In this document: one piece after another, positions 1 to 5,754 of the stretch
How positions within the stretch are numbered: position 1 is the stretch's first letter
How the letters are laid out: every line of letters begins with the position of its first letter
DNA from: Acholeplasmataceae bacterium UBA6190
GTDB taxonomy: Bacteria > Bacillota_I > Bacilli_A > Acholeplasmatales > Acholeplasmataceae
Assembly: GCA_002422045.1 (NCBI GenBank)
Contig: DITG01000005.1
Span: 4,527-12,602 of the forward strand
DNA: 8,076 nt
Direction: 5' to 3'
Notes under the pieces: model-generated
Told to the model about the DNA's origin: nothing
What the model saw: only the letters and a program-made list of their open reading frames with translations
Databases searched by the model: none
Program-made: the position numbers and the translations under genes

Positions 1-49
1 GTTTTTCGATAAGTTGCCTGTCTTCAGTTATAATGAGCAATTTGTCCAA
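1..49 (-). CDS. Response-regulator-like protein, N-terminal fragment (runs off left edge)
   Basis: Only the first 16 codons are in the window. They read (M)DKLLIITEDRQLIEK, which has the form of the first beta strand and acidic turn of a response regulator receiver domain (hydrophobic LLII followed by T-E-D-R, where E and D would be the metal-binding acidic pair). The start is taken as TTG at 49-47. An in-frame TAG lies seven codons upstream with no ATG or GTG in between, and a purine-rich AAGGGG sits about six bases ahead of the TTG. A promoter-like pair of boxes precedes it. If the reading is right, this would be a DNA-binding or output regulator of a two-component system whose kinase may lie beyond the left edge. 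The fragment is very short, so the family call is tentative; the reading frame and start are better supported than the function. Confidence 0.45.
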   Translation of the reverse strand, partial: MDKLLIITEDRQLIEK

Positions 50-72
50 AATAATCCCCTTACTTCGATTCT

Positions 73-101
73 ATTGTAACAATAATTTGTTTCAATATCA
101 T
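73..101 (-). promoter_or_regulatory. Probable sigma-A-type promoter of the response-regulator-like gene
   Basis: On the minus strand a -35-like ATGATA (96-101, four of six consensus bases) is followed after 17 bases by TACAAT (73-78, five of six). Transcription would start near 66, leaving a leader of under 20 bases that holds the AAGGGG ribosome site. This suggests the gene is transcribed separately from the five-gene cluster upstream of it. Confidence 0.45.
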
Positions 102-107
102 TTCAAT
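90..107 (-). repeat. Two direct ATTGAAA repeats, 11-bp period, around the -35 box
   Basis: On the minus strand ATTGAAA occurs at 107-101 and again at 96-90, exactly 11 bases apart, about one helical turn. The copies overlap the two sides of the candidate -35 hexamer. Such spacing is typical of sites bound by head-to-tail dimers of OmpR-family regulators, so an autoregulatory operator is possible. The sequence is AT-rich, so chance is not excluded. Confidence 0.35.
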
Positions 108-169
108 GACAGAATATTCATCTTAATTCAGAAATAAGTAAGAATTATCACACAACGTCTCCATATGTG

Positions 170-643
170 TTACAGTTTCAACTCATAGATGTTCAATGTC
201 CGAATACCCAAGAAATCATAGACATGATGCTTTGGTACCGGATAGTCTCGAATCAGCAGTCTTCCCTGTGCTCTTTGGACTGTATTTTGGGAATATTCAT
301 TGTCTGGAGCACAGGTGACAATGATGGTCTGATAACCATGATCTTTCGCGAGTTTTTTGATCATTTCAAGCGCATGATAACCATACTGATGTCCTTGGTA
401 TGCCTTATCGATTTCATAGGCCACATGGCCATGAATCAAAATGAGTTCTGAGAATCCGACTCTGAGTGCGATTTGTCCGACAACCGTGTTTCCTGAAATG
501 ATTTGAAACTGATAATAAGGGACGCGGTCCTCAACGTTCGTGTTGAAAAAACCGATGAGTTTCAAATCAACGACAGGGCCTTTGATATCATCGGTGTTGA
601 GTAGCTTGTGATGGATGATGCAATCGTAACGTGATGTGTTCAT
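170..643 (-). CDS. GNAT-family N-acetyltransferase
   Basis: A 157-residue soluble protein with the GNAT fold, expected to transfer an acetyl group from acetyl-CoA to a small-molecule or protein amine; the substrate cannot be read from sequence. The core beta-strand region (about residues 53-80) leads into a pyrophosphate-binding loop YQGHQYGYHALEM at 82-94, a version of the Q/RxxGxG/A motif. It is followed by a beta strand and TCAPDN at 110-115, which matches the T-C-x-P-D-N of a GNAT subgroup common in Bacillota. The C-terminus ends in a strand (residues 147-157), as in that subgroup. The ATG is set by GGAGGAA about seven bases upstream. It is the last gene of a five-gene minus-strand cluster, 20 bases after the lysoplasmalogenase-like gene. 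I see no clear intrinsic terminator after its TAA. Confidence 0.85.
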   Translation of the reverse strand: MNTSRYDCIIHHKLLNTDDIKGPVVDLKLIGFFNTNVEDRVPYYQFQIISGNTVVGQIALRVGFSELILIHGHVAYEIDKAYQGHQYGYHALEMIKKLAKDHGYQTIIVTCAPDNEYSQNTVQRAQGRLLIRDYPVPKHHVYDFLGIRTLNIYELKL

Positions 644-663
644 CCTTTTCCTCCAAGAACTGG

Positions 664-1365
664 TTATAAGAGTACAATGATGTTCGGTATGAAATAGATA
701 GAGGATGCAATGAGAATCTGAGCGCTATAATAGGTGACAAGATTCATGGTGATCATCAGTTTGGTATCTTTACCCTGATAGTAAATGGGTGCCAGGATCA
801 GATCGCTGATACCAAATAAGATAGCGCCCGCAAGCATCAAGATTTCAAAAGAGCCAAAGCCCACGGCTAACCCGTGTCCTAAGGCAGTGCCAATCATCAG
901 GAAAATGAGTAGACTGTAAAAGTAAGTCGGATGCTTGGCGATTCCCATTTGGAATTTCATGAATTTAGATCCTGCGATGACGATGATGGTCATGACAATC
1001 GCAATCGGTATCGCGATCACATGAAACCCCGATAAAGTAAAGAGTGCTGCGAGATAAAAGAGATGACCAACTGAAAAGCAAGTAATCCCACCTAAGATGA
1101 TATTCTCATTTTCTGATTGAGGTCTGAGTGGTCTTAGGGCTAGATAAACATCACCCAAAAGCCCAGAGACGAGTCCTAAAAGAATCAGTGAAGCGAGACT
1201 CCGATCGATGAACTGAGTTCTTCCGATGAGCGCACCTGCAAAAACACCAATGAATGAAAGACTGGCAAAGCCTTTGACCATCAATGCCAAGAGTGGCTTC
1301 TTCTGATGTTCTGTGATGATATAGATGATCACCATCACTAGGGATAAAGAAACGAGATAGATCAT
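664..1365 (-). CDS. YhhN/TMEM86-family membrane protein, putative lysoplasmalogenase
   Basis: A 233-residue, very hydrophobic protein with about eight membrane helices. Its sequence landmarks match the YhhN/TMEM86 family: K-P near residues 23-24, L-L-G-D at 69-72 at the end of a helix, G-H-L-F-Y at 100-104, G-A-I-L-F-G-I-S-D at 180-188 and a last-helix Y-Y-S-A-Q-I-L-I at 212-219. The conserved acidic residues D72 and D188 are the likely catalytic pair by family analogy. Characterised members hydrolyse the vinyl-ether bond of lysoplasmalogens, giving a fatty aldehyde and a glycerophospho-compound, so a role in ether-lipid turnover in the cell membrane is likely, although many bacterial members are untested. 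The ATG is preceded by AAAGGAG at good spacing. It lies 30 bases after the HAD phosphatase gene and is probably co-transcribed with it. Confidence 0.82.
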   Translation of the reverse strand: MIYLVSLSLVMVIIYIITEHQKKPLLALMVKGFASLSFIGVFAGALIGRTQFIDRSLASLILLGLVSGLLGDVYLALRPLRPQSENENIILGGITCFSVGHLFYLAALFTLSGFHVIAIPIAIVMTIIVIAGSKFMKFQMGIAKHPTYFYSLLIFLMIGTALGHGLAVGFGSFEILMLAGAILFGISDLILAPIYYQGKDTKLMITMNLVTYYSAQILIASSIYFIPNIIVLL

Positions 1366-1395
1366 GTTGAACTCCTTTGACTAAAACGTCTATGC

Positions 1396-2022
1396 TTATT
1401 TGAAATGACTATTAATAATGTGTTTGAGGGTCTCTATATCATCTGCGATGTAATCCGGATTGTCTTTGATGAGTGTTGCCTTGTCATCATACCCCCAAGT
1501 GACTGCAACAATCGGACATCCGATATCTTGGGTTGAGATGATATCTCTGAGTTCATCACCGACATAAAGCGGCTTTCCATGAGGGTATCTTCTCATCAGT
1601 TTGTTGATGAGACGATCTTTGCCAAAGATGGAAGCTTTACCTAAGATCCCATCAAACTGAGGAAATCCATGATGATCGAGGAATTTTTTGATATTGTTTT
1701 TACTGTTCGAAGAAACGATTGCTACAACGTATCCTTCTTGTTTAAGCGATTCGATCAGTTCTTTGATACCCACGAACGGATCGGTCGTCAAAATGATCTT
1801 AGAAATGATTTTACGCGTGCGTCTCATCATTCTTGGCAGTTTGAAGATGTTGATATGATGCATTTTCAAACGTTCTTGAAAAGAAAGATGTTTGAGTTCA
1901 TGAATCTCATCTTTGGTGAACCTTTTTAAGTTATAGCGTTGGGTGAGTTCTAAATAGACCTGATCGGCAAGCTTGAGGGTGTTTGCGATCGTTCCATCAA
2001 AATCAAAAATGACGACATTCAT
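1396..2022 (-). CDS. HAD-superfamily hydrolase, phosphoglycolate-phosphatase-like
   Basis: A 208-residue haloacid-dehalogenase-fold phosphatase with all four motifs. Motif I is DFDGTIANT (D7 nucleophile, D9 acid/base), motif II is VSSNS with S104, motif III is K135, and motif IV is GDELRD with D156, E157 and D160 for magnesium binding. An alpha-helical cap fills about residues 16-80, giving the usual length of the subfamily I Gph/PgmB-like enzymes. It is cytoplasmic and probably removes phosphate from a small metabolite; the actual substrate (phosphoglycolate, a sugar phosphate or a nucleotide) cannot be assigned. W176-G-Y near the C-terminus is typical of the Gph group. The start codon overlaps the stop of the preceding Imm-5-like gene as ATGA, implying translational coupling; a ribosome site, GGGAGAAA, precedes it. 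It sits in the middle of the five-gene cluster. Confidence 0.88.
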   Translation of the reverse strand: MNVVIFDFDGTIANTLKLADQVYLELTQRYNLKRFTKDEIHELKHLSFQERLKMHHINIFKLPRMMRRTRKIISKIILTTDPFVGIKELIESLKQEGYVVAIVSSNSKNNIKKFLDHHGFPQFDGILGKASIFGKDRLINKLMRRYPHGKPLYVGDELRDIISTQDIGCPIVAVTWGYDDKATLIKDNPDYIADDIETLKHIINSHFK

Positions 2023-2477
2023 CGGATTTCTCCCTTTTCCATTAAATCAAGTCTCTTCAGTGCATCTTTCAAGTGATGATCAATTAGATCTAAGTTCAGT
2101 TGATTGAGCATCTTAAGCGTATAGTAGAGATGACCCATCGCATGTGTTTTCACATGGATGATGGAGACCATCTGGCCAAGTGCTCTGAAATAGAAAATCA
2201 CGCTTGGAGTGGTTTCATGACGCGCACGTTCGTGCATCTTCAGTGCAACCGCTCTACCATCATTGACTGAAATCTTCCCATCTAGATACGACTTCACACC
2301 ATCAAACGCACCTAAAACATCTGGATCATGCGCATATTCCTTCATATAGAGTGTTGTCACATCATCCATACATGACAAGCTCCACCGGAGAATGTCGTTT
2401 TTCTCCATCAAAGTTGTTTTCATATCCAGTTCGACATAGACTGGATGTCTTAAGTTAATGCTTTTGAGACTGTTCAA
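2019..2477 (-). CDS. Imm-5-like helical protein (putative immunity-protein family)
   Basis: About 152 residues, predicted all-helical and soluble. Two blocks look like the family often labelled 'putative immunity protein' or Imm-5-like: a middle block L-D-G-K-I-S-V-N-D-G-R-A-V-A-L-K (65-80) followed by M-H-E-R-A-R (81-86), and a later block R-A-L-G-Q-M-V-S-I-I-H-V-K-T-H-A-M-G-H (98-116) rich in His and small residues. The family was predicted to be immunity proteins of polymorphic toxins by genome context; I see no toxin nearby, so the molecular role is unknown. The start is uncertain. TTG at 2477 has a weak GGCGG six bases upstream and overlaps the previous gene by 23 bases; the first internal ATG at 2423 (codon 19) lacks a good ribosome site but would also retain the conserved blocks. 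The end overlaps the HAD gene as ATGA. Confidence 0.65.
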   Translation of the reverse strand: MNSLKSINLRHPVYVELDMKTTLMEKNDILRWSLSCMDDVTTLYMKEYAHDPDVLGAFDGVKSYLDGKISVNDGRAVALKMHERARHETTPSVIFYFRALGQMVSIIHVKTHAMGHLYYTLKMLNQLNLDLIDHHLKDALKRLDLMEKGEIR

Positions 2478-3201
2478 GTTTGTCCGCCTTCTTATTGAAA
2501 TGATCTTTGATCAAAAAGTAAATCAAAAGCATATGGGATCCAGAGGATAAGTAAAAGGGAATCTGGGTTTTGGATATGTAAGCATAACCGATGTAGGTAC
2601 TAAAAAATAGCAAGCCAACGAGTGAGAATAGATTCATGTTCTTGCGTCTCTTATTGACAAAAAACAAGATCCAGTAGAGCACAACAGATGACACTAGAAC
2701 AATACCAATTTCCAACAGTGATCTTAAGAAATCGAGACCAAGCACATAATCCACGACTTGAAAGATGAGCATATTGACCACAAAGACAAAGAGAATCCAT
2801 TCATTGGACAGATAAGTCTGGTCTGTTCTCTGATAGGTGCCACTTGTGTAGTAACTTCTCTCTAGAATTTGATAGATGATCATTGATAAAAGCGATAAGA
2901 ACACCAAGACAATCGATACTGCAAACAGTAATCCAACACCAAAACTGTCACCATGATCCAAAAATAAAGTTGTGATATACCCTGCAACCCCGAGGAGCGC
3001 CATGACCAGTGGGATGATGCGCACGATCCACCGTTTGTTTTTCTTGATGCGCAGTGCATATAGGAGTGTGATGACCACTGCTGAGATCACATACATGTTG
3101 ATGGTGCCAGAGATACCAAGCGCATAGAGAAATAAAAAGGTACTAAAAACAGTAACAAGCAGCATAGCCATCCAAATGATGAGTGTTTTTTTAGGATTCA
3201 T
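2455..3201 (-). CDS. Uncharacterised eight-helix membrane protein
   Basis: A 248-residue integral membrane protein that I do not recognise. Hydrophobic segments are visible at about residues 7-29, 35-52, 59-79, 88-112, 134-153, 161-183, 190-208 and 215-231. Positively charged loops (RIKKNKR at 51-57 and NKRRKN at 183-188) are expected to face the cytoplasm, as is the lysine-rich tail after residue 231. A polar loop of about 20 residues containing ERSYYTSGTYQRTDQTY lies between helices four and five. No enzyme or transporter motif is visible. The ATG is preceded by AAGGGGAA. It is the first gene of the five-gene minus-strand cluster and has its own extended -10 promoter. It overlaps the Imm-5-like gene by up to 23 bases, which suggests the two are made together. 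Confidence 0.75.
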   Translation of the reverse strand: MNPKKTLIIWMAMLLVTVFSTFLFLYALGISGTINMYVISAVVITLLYALRIKKNKRWIVRIIPLVMALLGVAGYITTLFLDHGDSFGVGLLFAVSIVLVFLSLLSMIIYQILERSYYTSGTYQRTDQTYLSNEWILFVFVVNMLIFQVVDYVLGLDFLRSLLEIGIVLVSSVVLYWILFFVNKRRKNMNLFSLVGLLFFSTYIGYAYISKTQIPFYLSSGSHMLLIYFLIKDHFNKKADKLEQSQKH

Positions 3202-3233
3202 TGTCGTTCCCCTTGTGTCGAGATTTCATGATG

Positions 3234-3242
3234 ATTATATCA
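3234..3242 (-). promoter_or_regulatory. Extended -10 promoter of the five-gene minus-strand cluster
   Basis: On the minus strand the sequence reads TGATATAAT, a perfect TATAAT with the TGn extension. The -35 region 17 bases further up (ACTCCA) is poor, as is common for extended -10 promoters. Transcription would start near 3227, leaving a leader of about 25 bases with the AAGGGG ribosome site. The following genes have overlaps or gaps of 30 bases or less, so this promoter probably serves all five. Confidence 0.65.
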
Positions 3243-3345
3243 TAAACCATGAAAAATGGAGTGTTTCTTCTGCTAAAAACGGATGCTAAGTCTCAAGTGA
3301 ATGGATGGATTGATACCCTGAATCAAGCCATCTGCTTGCCTTCAA

Positions 3346-3374
3346 TTGACAATCAGAAGAAAGCGTGCTAATGT
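3346..3374 (+). promoter_or_regulatory. Sigma-A-type promoter of the small lipoprotein gene
   Basis: A perfect -35 TTGACA at 3346-3351 is followed after exactly 17 bases by TAATGT at 3369-3374 (three of six bases, including the key first A and last T). The start of transcription should be near 3381, just before the GGAGG ribosome site. This placement rules out the GTG at 3365 as the start of translation. Confidence 0.65.
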
Positions 3375-3386
3375 TGAATCAAGAGT

Positions 3387-3391
3387 GGAGG
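3387..3391 (+). promoter_or_regulatory. Ribosome binding site that fixes the lipoprotein start
   Basis: GGAGG lies six bases before the ATG at 3398. With it the protein begins MSKKIVW, a normal lipoprotein signal peptide. The upstream in-frame GTG at 3365 has no such site and lies between the -35 and -10 boxes. Confidence 0.85.
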
Positions 3392-3397
3392 AACGCT

Positions 3398-3904
3398 ATG
3401 TCAAAGAAAATCGTATGGATGGTGCTTTTTCTAGTATCTTCAGTATTACTTTTTGGGTGTTCAAGTGAACAAGAATCGTTTGTGAATGACCATTTGTCTG
3501 ATATACTTTTAAAATTGGATACCGAAGAAACCATCGATATCCATGATGAAGGATTTGAAATCACATCCGTTGAATATACATTTTTTTCATACAAACTCGA
3601 ATCAACGACCTCTGTCCTTGTCACATCCTTCTACTTGATACTTCTGACCTATGAAGAAGCAGGTGTAGAAAAGACGATCTACATCGATTTAAGAGAAGTC
3701 GAACGGAGTGGTAAGACATCACTCATCATCCAGACAATATCTGATCTAAAACAAGATTATTTGGATGATATCGACTATCACGGGGATATACAATCTCGTG
3801 AAACTTCTGTGACAGTTAAAAATTTTAAGCAGGAATCCGGCATTATTTCTGAAAAATCCATCGAAGAAGCCATCAGTTTCGCGAAAAACCCTTACAAATC
3901 ATAA
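3398..3904 (+). CDS. Small lipoprotein of unknown function
   Basis: A 168-residue secreted lipoprotein. The signal peptide has a basic start (MSKKIV), a hydrophobic core and a lipobox LLFGC with the lipidated cysteine at residue 21; after cleavage the protein should be anchored to the outer face of the cell membrane. The mature part is acidic, rich in Asp, Glu, Ser and Thr, and has alternating hydrophobic strands around residues 53-105 (a beta-rich stretch with VEYTFFSYKLES and VLVTSFYLILLTYEE) and a helical tail near 150-168. I recognise no family. It is transcribed alone from a good promoter and ends in the bidirectional terminator, so it is monocistronic. It is oriented opposite to the two flanking minus-strand clusters. 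Translation starting at ATG 3398 is well supported by GGAGG and the promoter position. Confidence 0.85.
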   Translation: MSKKIVWMVLFLVSSVLLFGCSSEQESFVNDHLSDILLKLDTEETIDIHDEGFEITSVEYTFFSYKLESTTSVLVTSFYLILLTYEEAGVEKTIYIDLREVERSGKTSLIIQTISDLKQDYLDDIDYHGDIQSRETSVTVKNFKQESGIISEKSIEEAISFAKNPYKS

Positions 3905-3946
3905 ACTACTAGATGATCATCTTCATCAACAACTTTTTTAGTGAAT

Positions 3947-3986
3947 AAAAAAAGTTTCAGAAGTCGTTTTGACTTTTGAAACTTTT
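3947..3986. terminator. Bidirectional intrinsic terminator between convergent genes
   Basis: A 12-bp stem pairs GTTTCAGAAGTC (3954-3965) with GACTTTTGAAAC (3971-3982) around a five-base loop, with one G-U or mismatched pair depending on strand. Read on the minus strand it is followed by seven Ts (3953-3947), a strong terminator for the GNAT gene ending at 3986. Read on the plus strand it is followed by TTTTCATTT, a weaker terminator for the lipoprotein gene ending at 3904. Confidence 0.88.
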
Positions 3987-4381
3987 CATTTGGATGGGCT
4001 TGTTTTTGTTGCTTGAAAGATCGAACCGATCCGTTCATAACCTAGCTTTTCATAATATGGATCAACATCAGACATCACATATACCGTTTGACCCGGATAA
4101 CAATCCATCAGATGACTGATTAACATCGCGCCATAACCTTGACCTCTCTTTTGTTTTGAGACGAGCAAGTCATAGACATAAATACCAAAGCCAAAATCAT
4201 CTTTGGCGCGCAAATAACCGATGATCTCATCACCCTCTGGTATCACAAGGGTGATTGAATGCAAAAGTGCATTTAAGTATTGAATTCTTCCGTCACCTTG
4301 ATAGTAGTCACTCCAGTCACTACCTTCAGATTCAATCAAGCGCATGATGGCATCTTGATCTTCTTTTTGATATGTTCTCAT
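3986..4381 (-). CDS. GNAT-family N-acetyltransferase
   Basis: A 131-residue single-domain GNAT enzyme. It opens with MRTYQKEDQDAIMRLI, the usual first strand and helix of the fold. The acetyl-CoA loop is textbook: VSKQKRGQGYGAMLISHL (about 74-91) with the Q/RxxGxG/A motif as R79-G80-Q81-G82-Y83-G84. The C-terminal YYEKLGYE (109-116) is the common GNAT ending in which the tyrosine often acts as general acid. The acceptor is unknown. The start at 4381 is chosen because GAGGT lies four to five bases upstream and the protein then begins like its relatives; a GTG at 4417 would add 12 residues but has no ribosome site. It is the last gene of the second minus-strand cluster, 45 bases after the two-helix protein. 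Its TGA stop is four bases from the terminator stem. Confidence 0.87.
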   Translation of the reverse strand: MRTYQKEDQDAIMRLIESEGSDWSDYYQGDGRIQYLNALLHSITLVIPEGDEIIGYLRAKDDFGFGIYVYDLLVSKQKRGQGYGAMLISHLMDCYPGQTVYVMSDVDPYYEKLGYERIGSIFQATKTSPSK

Positions 4382-4385
4382 GTTG

Positions 4386-4390
4386 ACCTC
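4386..4390 (-). promoter_or_regulatory. Ribosome binding site that fixes the GNAT start at 4381
   Basis: On the minus strand GAGGT is followed by CAAC and then ATG. The alternative GTG at 4417 is preceded only by AAGTCAAAA, so the shorter protein is preferred. Confidence 0.7.
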
Positions 4391-4426
4391 ATACAGATAG
4401 ACATTATTATTGATCACTTTTGACTT

Positions 4427-4675
4427 CTATTTTGTCATATGTCTTGTGATTCTTAAGGCAAACAAGATGATCACACCAAAGAATCCGATGACACCGGGCA
4501 AGATGATGATTTCAAACTGCGTTTCAGTGAACCACTCTAGGTCAAAAAGTGACGCGATAAAGATAAAGAGTGCAAACAGGATACAAAAGAGTCCCCCAAT
4601 GAATGCCAGGAGTTCAATGATGTAGTTAAATTTGTCTTCAAACCAGTTGAGTAAACGGTGGATCTGTTTTTTCAT
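4427..4675 (-). CDS. Small two-helix membrane protein of unknown function
   Basis: An 82-residue protein with two clear membrane helices, about 19-44 and 55-74, joined by a short acidic loop (FDLEWFTETQFE). The N-terminal 15 residues are amphipathic and basic (KKQIHRLLNWFEDKF) and the C-terminus is basic (RITRHMTK), so both ends probably face the cytoplasm. I do not recognise a family. The ribosome site is weak: only a purine run AAAGAGAAG before the ATG. It lies 28 bases after the nucleotidyltransferase-like gene and 45 bases before the GNAT gene on the same strand, so it is likely part of the same transcript. Placement in an operon and clean membrane topology support it as a real gene. Confidence 0.7.
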   Translation of the reverse strand: MKKQIHRLLNWFEDKFNYIIELLAFIGGLFCILFALFIFIASLFDLEWFTETQFEIIILPGVIGFFGVIILFALRITRHMTK

Positions 4676-4703
4676 GATCTTCTCTTTCTTTTTTGATGAA
4701 TTT

Positions 4704-5183
4704 TTAATCCAGTAAGCACTGATGATTGCTGATGAATTGATTGAGCATATCGATTTTTGCCAAGTCTTTTTGTTTCTTTTCTATACTTCGATGCTTTAAA
4801 GATAACAAGTATCCATAGAGATTCACAAGATTTCTTGCACCTAAAATCTGATATGTCACTTGATTTTCATGGATGGTATGAAAATCTTTAGGTTCCAAAT
4901 GGCAATGCTTGATCCAATAGTCTTCATCAGCAAGTTCGATATCAATCCCATCTTTGGTCAGATGAATCACTTCATCATGGATATACTCATATCCTTGAAA
5001 TAAGAGATAGGTGATGATGTCATGACGACTCAAAAAATGATGTTTTGGAATGAGTAAATCGATATCTTTGGCCTCTAGATCAATGCCAAGGACCTTTTCC
5101 ACGGCAAAAGAGGCATAAAGAATCGGTATGATCTGAAACTTCGTATTCAAATGTTTTGTGATATCAAGCAGTACTTGATTCAT
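4704..5183 (-). CDS. Nucleotidyltransferase-like protein
   Basis: A 159-residue cytoplasmic protein with the outline of a minimal polymerase-beta-type nucleotidyltransferase. Residues 18-31 (IIPILYASFAVEKV) take the place of the G-S-x-A-x helix, followed by K39-D40-I41-D42-L43-L44-I45-P46, where D40 and D42 would bind metal, and a later D79-G-I-D-I-E (D81 or E83 as third acid). The glycine of the usual GS pair is alanine here, so activity is uncertain. It resembles a Lactobacillales/Bacillota group often mislabelled phosphoribosylanthranilate isomerase; there is no sign of that barrel fold. The C-terminal helix (about 113-150) is Lys-rich. The ATG overlaps the stop of the preceding membrane-protein gene as ATGA, with AAGGA just upstream, so the two are translationally coupled. 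Target unknown; no HEPN partner is seen. Confidence 0.65.
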   Translation of the reverse strand: MNQVLLDITKHLNTKFQIIPILYASFAVEKVLGIDLEAKDIDLLIPKHHFLSRHDIITYLLFQGYEYIHDEVIHLTKDGIDIELADEDYWIKHCHLEPKDFHTIHENQVTYQILGARNLVNLYGYLLSLKHRSIEKKQKDLAKIDMLNQFISNHQCLLD

Positions 5184-5737
5184 AGGATCTTCCTTGCATG
5201 GGTATGGGAGACTGAAAATGACAAAATGAGTTTCATCATGTAAAACAGGAAGAATATCATCACATAAGGTGGCATATCCATGCCAAAGATGATCAGTATC
5301 AGGGCACCGAACATGAACACAAGAGCTGCAATACTTTTATGTTGGGGTAAATGTCTGATCGAGTTGATGAGTGTTGCAACTAAGGCAACATAAAGATAGA
5401 TGAACACCGATTCTATGATATAACTTTTGATCAGTAATGCGAAGATGATGGGCTGAATGTGAATGAATATAAAGATCTGTCTTAAATTGGGTCTTTCCTT
5501 GTAATAAAGCTGAGTACCTTTGGTCATATTGGCAACAACACCACCCAAGATATCTGCAAGCAATATCAAGACGATGATCATCACAGGTAAAGATAACATG
5601 CTTAAGTGCTCAATATCAAGCCATAACACCAAAAGTGAACCTAAAAGAGCTGCAGTCAATATGGAGATCAAATCGAGTCTAGTCGTTTCTTCTCCAAAGA
5701 GCTCATGGAAAAATCGTTTGACGATTACCGTTTTCAT
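5180..5737 (-). CDS. Six-helix membrane protein of unknown function
   Basis: A 185-residue integral membrane protein with helices at about 23-40, 47-66, 86-104, 108-126, 134-151 and 157-174. The most distinctive part is residues 61-96: A-D-I-L-G-G-V-V-A-N-M-T-K-G-T, then YYKERPNLRQ, then F-I-H-I-Q-P. I recall similar blocks (D-x-x-G-G-V-x-x-N-x-T, Y-Y, R-P-x-x-R, I-H-x-Q-P) in unnamed Bacillus membrane proteins, but no function is known to me. The conserved polar residues lie between helices two and three, probably on one membrane face, and could form a binding or catalytic site. The start is fixed by an exact nine-base match to the 16S anti-Shine-Dalgarno complement. It lies 17 bases after the gene with the FSPYS motif and overlaps the nucleotidyltransferase-like gene by four bases. 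Confidence 0.72.
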   Translation of the reverse strand: MKTVIVKRFFHELFGEETTRLDLISILTAALLGSLLVLWLDIEHLSMLSLPVMIIVLILLADILGGVVANMTKGTQLYYKERPNLRQIFIFIHIQPIIFALLIKSYIIESVFIYLYVALVATLINSIRHLPQHKSIAALVFMFGALILIIFGMDMPPYVMIFFLFYMMKLILSFSVSHTHARKIL

Positions 5738-5739
5738 CT

Positions 5740-5748
5740 GATCACCTC
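5740..5748 (-). promoter_or_regulatory. Unusually complete Shine-Dalgarno site
   Basis: On the minus strand GAGGTGATC, followed by AG and the ATG, is complementary over nine bases to the standard 3' end of bacterial 16S rRNA. It predicts strong initiation on the six-helix membrane protein and fixes its start at 5737. Confidence 0.75.
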
Positions 5749-5754
5749 AAATCA

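Noticed and set aside
150..175. Possible hairpin (ACACA / TGTGT) after the first GNAT stop as operon terminator
   Set aside because: Five weak pairs with an 11-base loop and no T-run; not convincing as a terminator.
167..451. Open plus-strand frame of 94 codons opposite the first GNAT gene
   Set aside because: It lies wholly antisense to a clear GNAT gene, has no ribosome site and its protein has no coherent domain.
1669..1929. Open plus-strand frame of 86 codons opposite the HAD gene
   Set aside because: Antisense to the catalytic part of an intact HAD phosphatase, no ribosome site, and composition like a reverse-strand shadow.
3324..3338. Inverted repeat CAAGC-N5-GCTTG upstream of the lipoprotein promoter
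   Set aside because: Arms of only five bases do not extend; expected by chance in this length of DNA.
3365..3397. GTG start adding 11 residues to the lipoprotein
   Set aside because: The codon lies between the -35 and -10 boxes, so it would not be in the transcript; the ATG at 3398 has GGAGG.
3379..3624. Open minus-strand frame opposite the small lipoprotein gene
   Set aside because: The plus-strand lipoprotein has a promoter, GGAGG, signal peptide and lipobox; the minus frame has none of these.
4382..4417. GTG start adding 12 residues to the second GNAT
   Set aside because: No ribosome site, and the shorter form from 4381 starts like other GNATs behind GAGGT.
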